Shown here one piece after another: positions 21,150 to 32,120 of a DNA stretch of 64,000 nt (the first letter of the stretch is position 1; each line of letters begins with the position of its first letter). The position numbers were made by a program, and so were the translations under genes. Origin of the DNA: Acheta domesticus (lineage: Eukaryota; Arthropoda; Insecta; Orthoptera; Gryllidae); contig JAHLJT010003656.1 of the NCBI GenBank assembly GCA_031308135.1, positions 53,328,827 through 53,392,826 on the forward strand. The letters run 5' to 3'. The notes under the pieces were generated by a model, which saw nothing but the letters and a program-made list of their open reading frames with translations, did no database searches and was not told the origin of the DNA.

Positions 21150-21385
21150 GGGGTGAGAGGTGGTGGTGGCGGTCGGGGCAGCGGGTGTGGAAGGAATGGC
21201 GATGGCTCTGGCGGCGGTGAGAAAACAGAGCGATGAAGGCGGAGTTGGAGGCGGTGGTGGCAGCGGGAGTGGAAGGGACGGCGGAGGTGGAGCGGGACGG
21301 CCGTGGGGCGGGGCGGGGGGGCGCGATGAAGGCAGGGTTGGAGGCGGTGATGGCAGCGGTGGTGGTGGCGACGGAACTCTTGCGG
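21150..21385. repeat. GGCGGTG-rich degenerate repeat with a ~90-bp duplication
   Basis: 'gcgatgaaggcggagttgga' (about 21229) recurs as 'gcgatgaaggcagggttgga' (about 21321), each followed by 'ggcggtg'-type words. It adjoins the previous array on the right. Confidence 0.6.
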
Positions 21386-21499
21386 GATGTGCAAAGCACG
21401 AACACTCAAGAGCGTCCGCGTTGGCGACAGTGGAAGTGTCCGAGGCGGAACGCCGGAGGCAGGAAATGGGAGGTGGCAATGCCGGTTTATAAACAGGTG

Positions 21500-22465
21500 T
21501 TTTTCACCGACGGGAATGAGGACAGCAAGCGAATATGACGGTGGAAAATTACTTGATGATTCGAGGAGCGGCGGAAATTTTCTGCGAAATCTTATCATTA
21601 ATGAAGGTAAAAAAAGTTACCTCTTAAAAGATTTTATTTGCGATCTGAATCAGCAACTTCGTTATCTAACATGTATCAATTCTATTCATAAATTCAAATG
21701 ACCTTTTTATTAAAATTGAGCTTAAAACGAAGCAACAGTCCCACACAAATTTGTATAAAACTTTTCCAAATATCGATTCTGAAAGAGATGAGAAAATGGG
21801 CGGAAATTGACAATTCATAATACGAGTGATCGTTCAGAACTAACGAATGATCTTCAGTCTTAGGGTCTGAAGGTATGTGTTCGTAACAACTGTCATCGAT
21901 TAAGACTGAGACTGACAATGAGAACGTAATTCGTACTGTAAACACGACGTGATACTTCCCCTTTGTAACAAACAACCTTATACCGATATCTTAAAGTTTT
22001 TAAATACAAGGATGCCACGCAAATGAAATAGAAAATTAAATTAAATGCATAACGTGGAAACTTAAAATATACAAAATAGCCAAACATGAATCTCTGGCCG
22101 ACATAGAACAAAATACTACTTGTCTTAAGAAGATCAAACGTCATAACTTGCGAAAGAAGTTAATAAATGTTATGGTATACATTATAGTAAACTTACAATG
22201 TTCTATTATATTGAATTCTGCTTACTTAAATACGCGTAAAAAATTCGATATATTACAATATTAGAAAACAAAATATTGACATCAATATACCTAATGTATT
22301 AATAAAAAACGTGACTGCGTCTTAGCCATCCCTTAATATGTGGCGATGGCCGCTACGCAGAGGTCGGGGGGATGGCTGATATTTCAACTTAAAGGATTGT
22401 GAATTTAAAGAATACAGTACTTTACAGTTTTACCCTTCACTAAAACATGATTTTTTTTTTCTATG
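21500..22465. other. AT-rich non-coding stretch
   Basis: No gene or element recognised. Confidence 0.55.
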
Positions 22466-23017
22466 TAGAATAGAATTCCGCCAATCCGAACCGCGCAAAT
22501 CCGAAATTTTGAATACTCCAAACAAAATTCGGGATGGATGAAAAATAAACAAAAAAAAAAATAAAATGCTAATTTGTAGTGTAAAGAATGGACTTTATAA
22601 CTGAGAACAGAACAACTAATTATTGAAAGAAGTTGTCGAAATGAAACGTTTATTGCATTGGTTTCTACGGCGTATGTCACTTGTTTACGTAGCAGTAATT
22701 TTCACTTAGAGGAACTTTAAAATCGGTAGTCTCATTTGCCGTAAGAAACTGAATCTGCTTCATGATGCGATGTGATGGTGGGATCGGTACACTACGTTGT
22801 CATTTTCTCACATCGCACACTACATTGCACTGTGTCAGGTAATAGTGTGTTTGTACACTACATTGCATGTGTCAGTTATAGATGTATTTGTTAATTTGTA
22901 AATTGTCTTTTTTTTAGTTTGTATAGATGTATTTGTACATTATCGAGTATTCCGAACGTTTCCGAATCCGAAAAGGCCACACTGCCAATTAGTTAGGAAT
23001 ATTGAGGTTCTATTGTA
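22466..23017. mobile_element. Possible Tigger/pogo-like non-autonomous element
   Basis: The left end 'tagaatagaattccgccaat' (22466) and the complement of the right end, 'tacaatagaacctcaatatt' (23017), resemble the pogo/Tigger terminus pattern (…AGAACCTCGATTATCCGAA). Further 'aatccgaa' words lie inside both ends (about 22482, 22499, 22962). TA bounds each end. End similarity is only moderate (about 14 of 22 positions), and no transposase is recognisable in the 552-bp interior. Confidence 0.35.
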
Positions 23018-23200
23018 TTACAGTATAGGCAAACTAAATATTTGATATTCAATTTTGGAAACTGGAAAAGCCAGTTCACCAATGAATGGCAACTAAGTAG
23101 AAAATTATCCAACACTTCACGAATTATTGGGAAACCTATTCAAATATGATGATGATGCATTTTGATTTCAACATATCGATGCATTTTAGTAGAGAAAAAC
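23018..23200. other. Short AT-rich spacer
   Basis: Nothing recognisable between the element and the next GC island. Confidence 0.5.
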
Positions 23201-23209
23201 GACGTTTAT

Positions 23210-23425
23210 AGAAGGTCCCTGCCACCCGTCCGTGCGTGGAGGTCGGGGGGGGGGCGGGGGCAGCGGCGCAGCCAGCAGGGGTTTCCGCCGCCCGAAACAC
23301 GCCACGGCCCGTTTCCGCTGGAGATACCGCGCCTCGTATGCATATGCATAGCGCGGGCCTCGGATATTAATAATGTATCGTCCGCGGACGTGCGGGGCAG
23401 GGGGGCGGTACAAGGAGGAACTGAA
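23210..23425. other. CpG-rich island containing a 14-bp perfect palindrome
   Basis: A G-run (about 23245-23255) is followed by CpG-rich sequence and TATGCATATGCATA at 23337-23350, with 'ggatattaataatgta' close by. Overlapping ATGCATAT words in a CpG island would suit POU/homeodomain-type binding. This is inference only. Confidence 0.3.
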
Positions 23426-23429
23426 GTTT

Positions 23430-25395
23430 GGGAACGCAGAATACGTAATTTACTCACGCATATTCGAGGATTTTGGACGTTTGTGAAATGTTATGGAAAC
23501 TTCGTAGTCCTTTCTGACAAAACGTTCATGAACGAATTATGTGAGTAGTGTGTGGTTTTCAGAATTTCTCAAATTTTACTCCGATTGGCCAGCTATATTA
23601 AGTCTTTATTATCTAACCTTTGGAAGAAATATCGAAAATATCAATCATTTAAGATTACAGCTTTGCGCCGCTTGAACAAAACAACACATGGTGCATTATC
23701 CACGTTGATTTATAGCTTCCAATTTTTTTTCATTTTCGTTATATTTCTTAAAAAAATGCTTACTTTTTGTAAAAAAGGGATGAATTGTTTACTCGCTTTG
23801 ACATTGCACGTAAATAATAATAAATGCTCGTGGATAAGATATATCATTATCTGACATTTTTAATTCGTCATTGTGAATTAAAATTTAACAACATGAAGTA
23901 AAATTTCTGAATTATTGATAAAATTTATGAAAAAGCATGTCTCGATATTACTCGTATGACCAATGACCAGCATACGAATATGTTGCGGCAGAAAGATGGC
24001 CTGAAACATGTCTCGAGTATTCTACCTTGCTTGAATTATTTTCGATGATTTTAACAAACCTTTAATAAACATCTTGTGAATTCACAGTAATATCGACAAG
24101 TCCACGAGGAAAACTAACGTAATTCGACGAAATGTTCTCATCTGCAATGCTGTCAAGTGCGATCGTACAAATTTGTCGGTGACCGAAACAGCTCCGCGCG
24201 CCCTTCGCAGCATCTCGACAGGAGAAGGATCACGAACCACTCCCTTTCATGGTGACGAGCAAAGAAACGCCAGCGCGCTCTACCGCCACCCGGTGCCAAC
24301 TTGGCATGGCGTAGCGAGGGGAGGCGAATTTTTATTTACTCCATGTTTTCTTCTTGACGTAAACACACAGTTCGCACCAGTAAAAATCTTGCTCTGAATC
24401 ATCTGCCACTAAAGTTCCCGGTTTCAAATGTTTATGCCCTTTCGTCGAGGATTTCTTAGGGATCATGTAACTTCATGGGAAATTTAGTTCTACAGTTATC
24501 TAGCGCTGCATATCGCAAACCTCTATTAATAAAATAGGTCTCAATGGCAATTGCGTCAAGTATGTTCAATTGTGAGAATTTTCGAGCCACATTAGTTATG
24601 GTATTGTCCAAATAGTTTTACAAGGTGTTATCTGAGTTGATTTTTCTGAAGTTTCATTAACTAGTGATCTTCGAACTGTACCAAATATATTTACACAGTG
24701 AGGCTGTACTATCAGGTCATATTATACCAGACCGTTCGCGACATAATAATAATTATGATAATGATAATAATAATCATCATCATCATCATAAGAAAAAGAA
24801 GAAGAATCACAAAAAATTAATATCCTTGCTAGTACCGAAAGTGCGGTCCAACGAATACGTTGCGTTCCTCCAAATTTAGCTCCACGTAATCGAAGGAGTT
24901 CCTCACATGTCTCCATCATACTAGTTAACGCCGTACATTGACATGACGATGTGAATCATGACGGAGTTCAAATATACTCTATAGAGCAACATTTGAAAAC
25001 AATCGATTCTCAACGAAGGTTTTGAAGGTCGGAGTCAAAGACATTTTGGATGTACAGGAGACACCGCGATGTAAGCCGCCTTGTCAATGTTCCGTTACCA
25101 CACTACGATTATCTTCAGGGCGAGTGCCTATTTGCATTTCCCCTGAAGAAACGAGCAGTATGACGACTGAAACTTTGGCAACATTCCCTAGGGCGTGGTG
25201 CCTCCCACTCAGTCAAGACTTCACAAAAAAAAATTTACCAAGATTAAAATTCTCTGACTCGTAATGAAACGTCGACCATTTGCCATTCGAAAGCAACCTC
25301 AGTCACACACAATTTTTCTTAGAATTCCTTCCGCCAGTAAATGCCTACTTCGAACGTCAAAACGCATTTCTTGGAGTCAACTGTCGCAGCGCCAT
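23430..25395. other. Mostly AT-rich non-coding stretch
   Basis: No gene is recognised. A moderately GC-rich patch lies at 24180-24320, and an AAT/CAT microsatellite at 24745-24790. Confidence 0.5.
24745..24790. repeat. Compound (AAT/CAT)n microsatellite
   Basis: AAT units pass into five CAT units, followed by A/G-rich sequence. Confidence 0.85.
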
Positions 25396-25645
25396 GTCAA
25401 GAAACCGTGCCCCCCCCCCTCCCCCAGGTCGAGAACGCTGCAGCCGCGCGGAGGGCCCGGGCAGCGGGAGAAAACCCCGCGCCTGATTGCTGGGTTGTCA
25501 CCAGAACGACGGGGTCCGCCCGGAGGGACAGGCGCGTCAACGCGAAACTTTCTGGAGGTAATTAGGGTTTCCACGGCGCCCGCGACCGCCTCGCGGTTGG
25601 CGGTTGGCCTCTCGCGGAAGGAGAAGAAGGGGCTCGCCGCCTGAT
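25396..25645. other. CpG-rich island
   Basis: It starts with a run of C (about 25411-25420) and is CpG-rich to about 25645. Open on several frames, no recognisable product. Confidence 0.35.
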
Positions 25646-26193
25646 TACTATCACTAGCGCTGCGACATTCGCAGATGCGTCCCTCGTCATTATCCCTGGC
25701 TGCTTTTCAAGAAAAACTGTACAAGTGGTGCTATCGGAAATCTCGACATGAATTTTGTTAACAATGGCGCTCTAATCTGGTTTTCAATTTCTTGATTCCA
25801 AGATTTTAGACGCTATAAAAGTTTACAGATATGAATGGGAAAGCTTCTTAATGGAATGTTGGTGTGGCGAAGGATACTTTCATCAAGATAGCGAATACAA
25901 TCGCAATATGGTTATTGAGTAAATATAATTTACTCATTTGTTGTTTTTTTAGATTCAAAAATTGGGAGAAATGACAACATATTCCCAAATATCTCTATCC
26001 TGGGTATAATAGTGCATGTGGTTGCGAGACCATACTTGAAATACTTCAAGCTGCGTACCACAGGAGGTTCGTAGACAAGAGACGGCGATTTCTGAACCCG
26101 AGTCGAAGCTTGTCACTGCCTGGATCTGAATTCTAAAAGATGACAGCCCCAATGAATAGTTTCCGGGAATTATTCCAACTCATTTTATATGAA
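25646..26193. other. Non-coding stretch, no recognised feature
   Basis: AT-rich to balanced composition. Nothing identified. Confidence 0.5.
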
Positions 26194-26262
26194 CGCTGGA
26201 GAAGTTCTTTAAACATCGGGCCACGGACCGCGCGTGTTTCTTTCTTCGCCAAACTGTCGCCA
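26194..26262 (+). mobile_element. SINE-1 fragment
   Basis: 'cgggccacggaccgcgcgtg' matches the conserved internal block of SINE-1, preceded by an equivalent 'ctggagaagt' and followed by a T/C-rich stretch. The flanks quickly lose similarity. Confidence 0.45.
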
Positions 26263-27000
26263 GTCCCATACTTGGGCTGGGCCTCTGACGGATCTTCTTA
26301 AAACCCATCCCTCAGGTTCTAGGAATATTCCAACAGAATTGTGGGTACACGACGTTGGGCTAGAGCTCGAATTGAGCTTTAGAAGAAACTGCTGTATAAG
26401 TAACTGGTGAAGAAGAAGCTGCACAAACAAAAATAATAAAAAACAGAAACAAAGCTGTATGAGTTATTCCTTACGATTTAGATATTTCATATTCCTAACC
26501 TCTAATATCTGATCTTGCAAACGACGTCAGTGCTATTCTTTCGCTAGCGCCTTCTCAGACGTAGATTAATGAGCCTTTCAATCTTGGCTCGCGACTGCAC
26601 CAATGTGGTATTAATGACAAGACAAAGAAGAGGCGGTTTCTCATTCCCTTTTTATATCGACTCGCGTTCAAACGGTACACTTGAATAGTCAAAAGCGCTT
26701 GGATGACTGGCAAACAATCTCATTCGTAAGACAAAGTCTATTTATTCGTATATTCCGGCATTCAACAAACCATTATAAAGAATTAAAATTCGACTAAAAT
26801 TGATGATTTGTCCAGAGGAACATTTTGTTTAGGATGTAAATATTGTCTAACTACTCCATGCTAAAAATATTATGATATCATGCACACACGTCATTTATAT
26901 TCCGCATAGCTAACGCGTGGAAAGTGAATGTATTCTTATTTTGTCTATACAAAGCCCTGACACACCTAAGCTAGTATTACGTTAACGCCTTCAATATCAG
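26263..27000. other. AT-rich non-coding stretch
   Basis: No gene recognised. Confidence 0.5.
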
Positions 27001-27029
27001 GCTTACAAGCTTTTTGTACCAATTCCGTG

Positions 27030-27330
27030 GTTCGTCAGCTCCCCGCTCCTTGCCTTCGGGTGCAGGGGAGCGCGTAACGAGAACGCCGCGTGGGAGGGGG
27101 GAGCGACCTGGCTCGTGACCCAGGTAGCCCGCGCGGAGGCGCTATCGAGCTCAGCAAACAGTTCCAAGTCCCTGTGCGATAGCTCGAGTCAACAGCGCCG
27201 TTGCCTCACCGGCGGCCCCGAGACCCGTTGACCCCTCCCCTCCCCTCCACTCCACTCCTCCACTCGCCGCCTTGCGCCTCCTCGCCATGCCAGGGCCCGC
27301 CCCGCTCGGATTCGCCCCGACACCCCTCTT
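27030..27330. other. GC-rich island adjoining a minisatellite
   Basis: It contains a potential hairpin ('ctccccgctcc…ggggag', about 27038-27072) and CTCC-rich sequence before the 15-bp array. Confidence 0.35.
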
Positions 27331-27491
27331 CGATCCGCCCTGTCCCGATCCGCCCTGTCCCGATCCGCCCTGTCCCGATCCGCCCTGTCCCGATCCGCCC
27401 TGTCCCGATCCGCCCTGTCCCGATCCGCCCTGTCCCGATCCGCCCTGTCCCGATCCGCCCTGTCCCGATCCGCCCTGTCCCGATCCGCCCT
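27331..27491. repeat. 15-bp minisatellite, unit CGATCCGCCCTGTCC, ten identical copies
   Basis: Ten units from 27331 to 27480 are identical, followed by a partial eleventh (to 27491). Perfect identity over 150 bp points to very recent expansion or ongoing homogenisation. Because 15 is a multiple of three and the unit has no stop on the plus strand or in two minus frames, long low-complexity open frames run through it on both strands. Confidence 0.97.
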
Positions 27492-27499
27492 TTTTCGAA

Positions 27500-27760
27500 G
27501 GGGCACCGATCCAATCCACCCCTACGAGCTGGGAACCTCTCTTCCTTGCTTCACTCCGCTCCGTACGTATTCATTCAATGATGTTTTATTACAAATATTT
27601 TCAAAAAATACCTTCCTCAAACGTACAATTAAAAGGCAACATTGTCAAGTGTAACACACATTTGGGATCGTTTTATTACTTTAGTACCCCATCACGCATG
27701 CACTTCGCGAAATGAATTACTTAATTTCCAGGAGTAGGATGCGCAAGGGTCCTCCTGCCG
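27500..27760. other. Non-coding stretch after the minisatellite
   Basis: Nothing recognisable. Confidence 0.5.
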
Positions 27761-28080
27761 CCTGTTCCTCGCGGGTATCTTTCGACGGCCACGAAACAGC
27801 TGGAAATTGACCTCAATCTATTTTCACCTGCGATAAGACGCGCGCCGGCCTCTGGCGCTGGGCAGCAAGCGGCACGTGCGTCTCCCCGCCCCCCGCCCGC
27901 CCCACAACCGCACCAACACACCCCGACGCTGCCTCTCACTTCGCCGCAATCGCGACACTTTACTTCGCGCTTCCCGACGGCCGTTCGCGAGCTCGTATTT
28001 CTCTCCTGTAGCCCTCTGTTTCCGCGCTGACGTCATTCCCGTCGTCCTGGTCGTTCCATCCTCGCGCTAATACTGACCAT
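27761..28080. other. CpG-rich island
   Basis: CpG-rich, with CCCGCCC words near 27888-27902. No coding recognised. Confidence 0.3.
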
Positions 28081-28139
28081 TTATGCCGTCCTCGCCGTCG
28101 TTGTCCTGATCGCTCTCGATTTCTTTGTGTTCGTCGACC

Positions 28140-28475
28140 TGCGCTCTTCTTACGTGTTCTCATTTTTGGACAAAATGTTAAAAAATATGAATAAATTGAA
28201 TACGTGTGGAGTACTCGTGTTTTTATATAGAAATATATAACTGGTTACGCGACGAAATGAGGCAATATAATCTGTATCTGCATTTTGGTGCAAAACGGGT
28301 TAGATTTTTTGCGTAGGGTGGACTGTTTGAAGGTAATTGCGGAAGCCGAAGATTCGAGACTAGCCGTTGAGATGAAAATGCGGGAGCAAAGTCAGTTAAA
28401 CTGGCCGCTTGTATTTGCCGATTGTGTTTTAGCTTTTTCCTAAAGTAACTTAAACCTTAACTCGTACAAGTTTCT
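28140..28475. other. AT-rich non-coding stretch
   Basis: Nothing recognisable. Confidence 0.5.
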
Positions 28476-28477
28476 GA

Positions 28478-28494
28478 ACCACCACCACCACCAC
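28478..28494. repeat. (ACC)n microsatellite, short
   Basis: About five to six ACC units. Confidence 0.8.
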
Positions 28495-28539
28495 GCGCAT
28501 TCCCCATTTTCTTGAGCTGCTGTTCCAAATAGTGCTCTT

Positions 28540-28790
28540 CCTCCCCGCACTCACAGCCTCCGCCGCCGCCGCCGTCGGTCCACCGCCCCCGCGGCACCGT
28601 GACGCATTGCGCGCCTGCGTGACCCACGCAACCGCCGGTCGCGTCGCGCGGCGCGACCTCCTGCCCGTCGCGGTTCCGCGCTGGGCTTCGAGATCGCGCA
28701 ATCCGCGGCCGCCGCCCGCCCTTGGCGCATCTAAGCGCTCGCCTGCCCGCCCGCCCGCCAATGTGTGTCAGTGCTGCTTCGACACGGGGG
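28540..28790. other. CpG-rich island
   Basis: Includes CCGCCGCCGCCGCCG at about 28560-28575 and GCCCGCCCGCCCGCC near 28745-28760. Both strands are open; no product recognised. Confidence 0.35.
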
Positions 28791-28799
28791 CATTTTGCA

Positions 28800-30190
28800 A
28801 GTCCCGTTCATGTGGGTTATCTGGAAAACAGCTCTGTTTGTTCTGCGACTTTAAAATTGCTCGGTGGACGCCGGATGTTGCCTCACTCACGTCGTTGCAT
28901 TGGGGGCAGACACTTGTAGAAACTCGACCGGAGATAAAGTACGCGTACAGGAAAACATTAAAACTAGACTAATGCAATTAGGACATTTCACTCCATCACG
29001 AATTATTTCTGTAATATTCTTATCTAATATTTTCCCTAATCTGCTATATTTCATCTGTAGTGGAATCCATCAAGTAGTTCATGGATATTGATCCAATAAA
29101 GGAACATTTTATGTTAGTTAGCCGACGTTTGGGGGTTTTATTTCTCCATCCTCAGGACTGAATACATTGACGAAACGGTTAGATGTATAAACACTAATTA
29201 AACAATGTATAAACACTAATTATATGCAAGTATGTTGCAAGCACACATTACCAATCACAAATTGTTTGGTACATGTGTTCCAAAATTAAACAATTTTAAA
29301 AATTAAATGAAAATACATACGAAGCATACCTTTCTTGGGTGTAGAAAATTACACAACCATAATCATAGTTTTCGCAATACTCAGAGCCACACGAGCTAGC
29401 ATTACGACCCATTCACAGGGACTACATTATAGAACACCAATTCATTCACCAATATAAAATTTCACTAACATAACATTTTCATTTATTGGACCAATACCCA
29501 TTAACTATTCGATGTTTTTTCTCTAATGTCAAACTTTCTTCAACCATTTATTTTTATCACGCTCGTGAATTCTTTCTTTTTAGACGATTGATATTTGAAC
29601 GTGTACTTCTGATTCAACATGGTATATTCCAAACGGCATTTTCTGGACTAAATTAGCCAATTCAGAATATCTCAAACCGAATTTCTAAGATCATTCATTT
29701 AATACCTTTATGCTAGCAATGGAGTACGCTGAAGTTGGCGTTTAGTATCGACATTAAAATATTCAGGCCGATTCTAACAGGAAGACAAGTTAAAGAAGGA
29801 TATTAATTCTCAATCAATCTTTAAATTATGCCATTCGAAAAATCTTGGCACTTCATTATTTGTATTCTAACTTCCACATCGCTCTCTACATTAAACGTAT
29901 ATTAATACTTAGACTACCATGTGTATCGTTAGCGAAACACACGAGAGGACATTTCATTACTATGTGTGTCCTCCAGCAACGCAGATACAAGCAAACTAAA
30001 TGGTACAATTATGTGTCTAGGCTCTCGAAAAAGAACAGTGTTATTAATCTGATGTTGGCTGTCCTGATAAGATGTCGATTCCATTGTCAAGATCTGCATG
30101 CTACCAATCAGATCGCCAAAATTCTGTACACTATCACCATTAGGGTAAAATGCCCTGGTAGTCTATGCACTTATTAATTTCCAAAATTTT
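28800..30190. other. AT-rich non-coding stretch
   Basis: No gene recognised. It contains the hammerhead-like motif at 29121-29160. Confidence 0.5.
29121..29160 (-). ncRNA. Hammerhead-like motif of a Penelope-type element remnant
   Basis: The minus strand reads CTGAGGA (29155-29149), TGG, an A-rich loop, then CCCCC, AAACG and 'tcggctaac'. The order and the trailing CGTCGGC match the conserved end signature of many Penelope-like and related elements. The core deviates from CTGATGA, and GAAA is CAAA. It is most likely a decayed element end. Confidence 0.4.
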
Positions 30191-30204
30191 CCCAACACAC
30201 GAGC

Positions 30205-30440
30205 AAGAGCGTTCGTAAAAGCTTCGCTGCCTGCCTCCCCGCATGGGTCGTTGGCCGCGTTGGGCGCGGGGCGCAGGGCGCCGGCGATCGCCTTATCCCT
30301 CGAGCATCTCTCGCCGCAACGCGTCATTAGCAACGCTGCACCGCCGCAGATGGCCTACATGCGCGTGTATCGCCCATCGCCCGCCTGCCCACACGCCCAG
30401 CGGCAGTGCGCCCGAACTACCGTCTACCAGGCTTCTGCTA
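30205..30440. other. CpG-rich island
   Basis: GC-rich block immediately upstream of the 3' end of SINE-1 copy E. No coding recognised. Confidence 0.3.
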
Positions 30441-30467
30441 ACTTCTCTCCTCAACTTACTACCATTA

Positions 30468-30940
30468 CTTGATTGATTGATTGATCGATGTTGCCACATC
30501 AACTACTACGGTCGTTAGTCCCGTGAGTGTAGCTACTGTTTTATCTCCGGAAGTGGCAATGTTCCTCTACTGGTAGATGTTAAGATCCGGCGCCGATCTA
30601 CACGACAGCATGCGAGTACTTCCCCCAGGTACACCCCCAGAGGGGCACCGTCCAAGTTGGGACGAGTTCTGATAGTGTAGTGCATAGACGTGTGTGTGAT
30701 GATAAGACAGCAAGGAAGCAATGATGCACGCGGTCCGCGATCCATCTGTTAGGATACTGTCCCGACATTCGACTAGTGTCGATCGGAGAAAACACGAAAA
30801 ACTACCCATCAGGGTACCCAGCTGCTAGAATTCTCCAGAGCACGGTTGAATTCGAAATATATACTTAGCTAGAGTAAAAACTCCGCAAACGTAGGGACTC
30901 GAACTCTACAATTTCTCGGTCAGAGGAAGATACTGTCATC
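30468..30940 (-). mobile_element. SINE-1 copy E, near full length
   Basis: On the minus strand: a B box 'gagttcgagtccc' (near 30900), 'gagaattctagcagctggg', the 'gtagtttttcg' and 'ctccgatcgacact' blocks, 'gatcgcggaccgcgtgcatc', 'cactatcagaactcg', 'tgtagcta…ctcacgggactaacgacc', and a clear (ATCA)n tail at 30468-30487. The tail shows that the family ends in a short tandem repeat, as LINE-mobilised SINEs do. Confidence 0.75.
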
Positions 30941-31320
30941 GCCTTCTTTATACTCCGTTTTTTTCAGTTCATTTCAAGAGCTGCAAACGATTTTAATTTT
31001 AAAATTACCTCTTGAAATATTCTTACTTCTCATTAACGGGTGAGTTTTGCAAAACATTCATTGTGTCAGTCTTGGTACTTTTAAAGCCTACAGCAAACTT
31101 GGCCCCAAGATTTTATTTATTTGTGACAGGCTGCGACAGTGTATGTTGTCGTAAGTCCACAACTGATGCTTCGTAGACAGGGAGGTCGTAGAGTCAAGTC
31201 CAGTATGGATCCTGTGTGGTCTACCACTCCTCACACGTTCTTGTTCTAGCAGGGCCATGAAACCCGGGGAGGTCACCTAAGCTATTCGCTTGTATTCTCA
31301 TATCATCTGCCCCAGTCGAC
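30941..31320. other. Unassigned, mostly AT-rich
   Basis: Nothing recognisable with confidence. Confidence 0.4.
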
Positions 31321-31688
31321 ACACATGCCGATAGGCTGATATCCGGATCCCGCCGGAACGCAGTTTGCCCTCACGGCAACCTCCCCATACAATGCCTGGG
31401 TCGGGCCGCCCTGCCAGCCCCGAGCTCCTAGCTATCCAGGCTAGTAGCGGGGCCAAAACAATCCGCTATTCACATGCGCCGGGACAAGTCCCTCCTCTTT
31501 ACCAAGAGAATCGGGCCACTGCCACGACAAATCCAAGAGCCCAACAGGGGGCCACCTGAACCCAGGTCCGGGAGGCTCGGAACCCCCTTCCCGTCTCCTT
31601 CTGCCTCCATCTTGAAGCTATCGACGTGAGTGTCCCCTAAAACTCAGGGTCCGGGTGGTCGTCTACAACTCACCGCTAGAGATCGCGA
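31321..31688 (+). other. Moderately GC-rich complex sequence, possibly a retroelement fragment
   Basis: This is unlike the surrounding AT-rich DNA and unlike the simple-repeat GC islands. It has mixed codon-like composition and a short open frame (31365-31559). It lies directly before SINE-1 copy H. It may be part of a LINE 5' region, but no motif proves it. Confidence 0.2.
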
Positions 31689-31689
31689 C

Positions 31690-31965
31690 AGCCGACGCAG
31701 CGGCGGCATCTCCCTGCGGTGAGATTCGAGTCTAGTTGGCAGAGCTTTTCGACACCACCTGAATAATTGAGTCGAAACGCTCTGCACGAGGCTTCTATCT
31801 CGTAATGAGAATTCTAGAGGCCAGTTGCTCTAATCGTTCTGCTCTGAGTCGTTTCCATGATACTCTCTTATGACTTGCATTTAGATACCGGAGCAGTACT
31901 CCAGTCAATGGCCACAAACAGCGTGCTATCCTTCCTTCCTTTCTCTTTGCTCGTTTTCTTGTAGA
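31690..31965 (+). mobile_element. SINE-1 copy H, 3'-truncated
   Basis: A B-box-like 'gagattcgagtct' (about 31721) is followed by 'gagaattctagaggccagtt', 'accggagcagtactcc', 'caatggccacaaacagcgtg' and a T/C-rich stretch. It ends before the second half of the consensus. Confidence 0.55.
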
Positions 31966-31999
31966 ACCAAATGAAGGGCCTAATAATTATTAATGAAGG

Positions 32000-32002
32000 G
32001 CC

Positions 32003-32047
<45 letters not shown>

Positions 32048-32120
32048 ATCGCCTTTATTCAGTGGCGAGGCTCAGACCACAAGAACTGCCCTGTCGTAAT
32101 CACCAATGGCTTGCCTACAT
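32000..32120 (-). mobile_element. Retroposon 3' end with (AAT)n tail
   Basis: The plus strand shows an ATT run of about 13 units (32004-32043). On the minus strand 'cgccactgaataaaggcgat' leads into it. As at 17 kb, this looks like the 3' terminus of a SINE or LINE with a trinucleotide tail. Confidence 0.35.

Noticed and set aside
20617..21598. Long Pro/Ser-rich minus-strand frames
   Set aside because: They are created by the GACGGTAAGGGG array and its 238-bp duplication.
29845..30177. 110-codon frame in AT-rich DNA
   Set aside because: Lys/Ile/Tyr-rich composition typical of chance frames; no recognisable domain.
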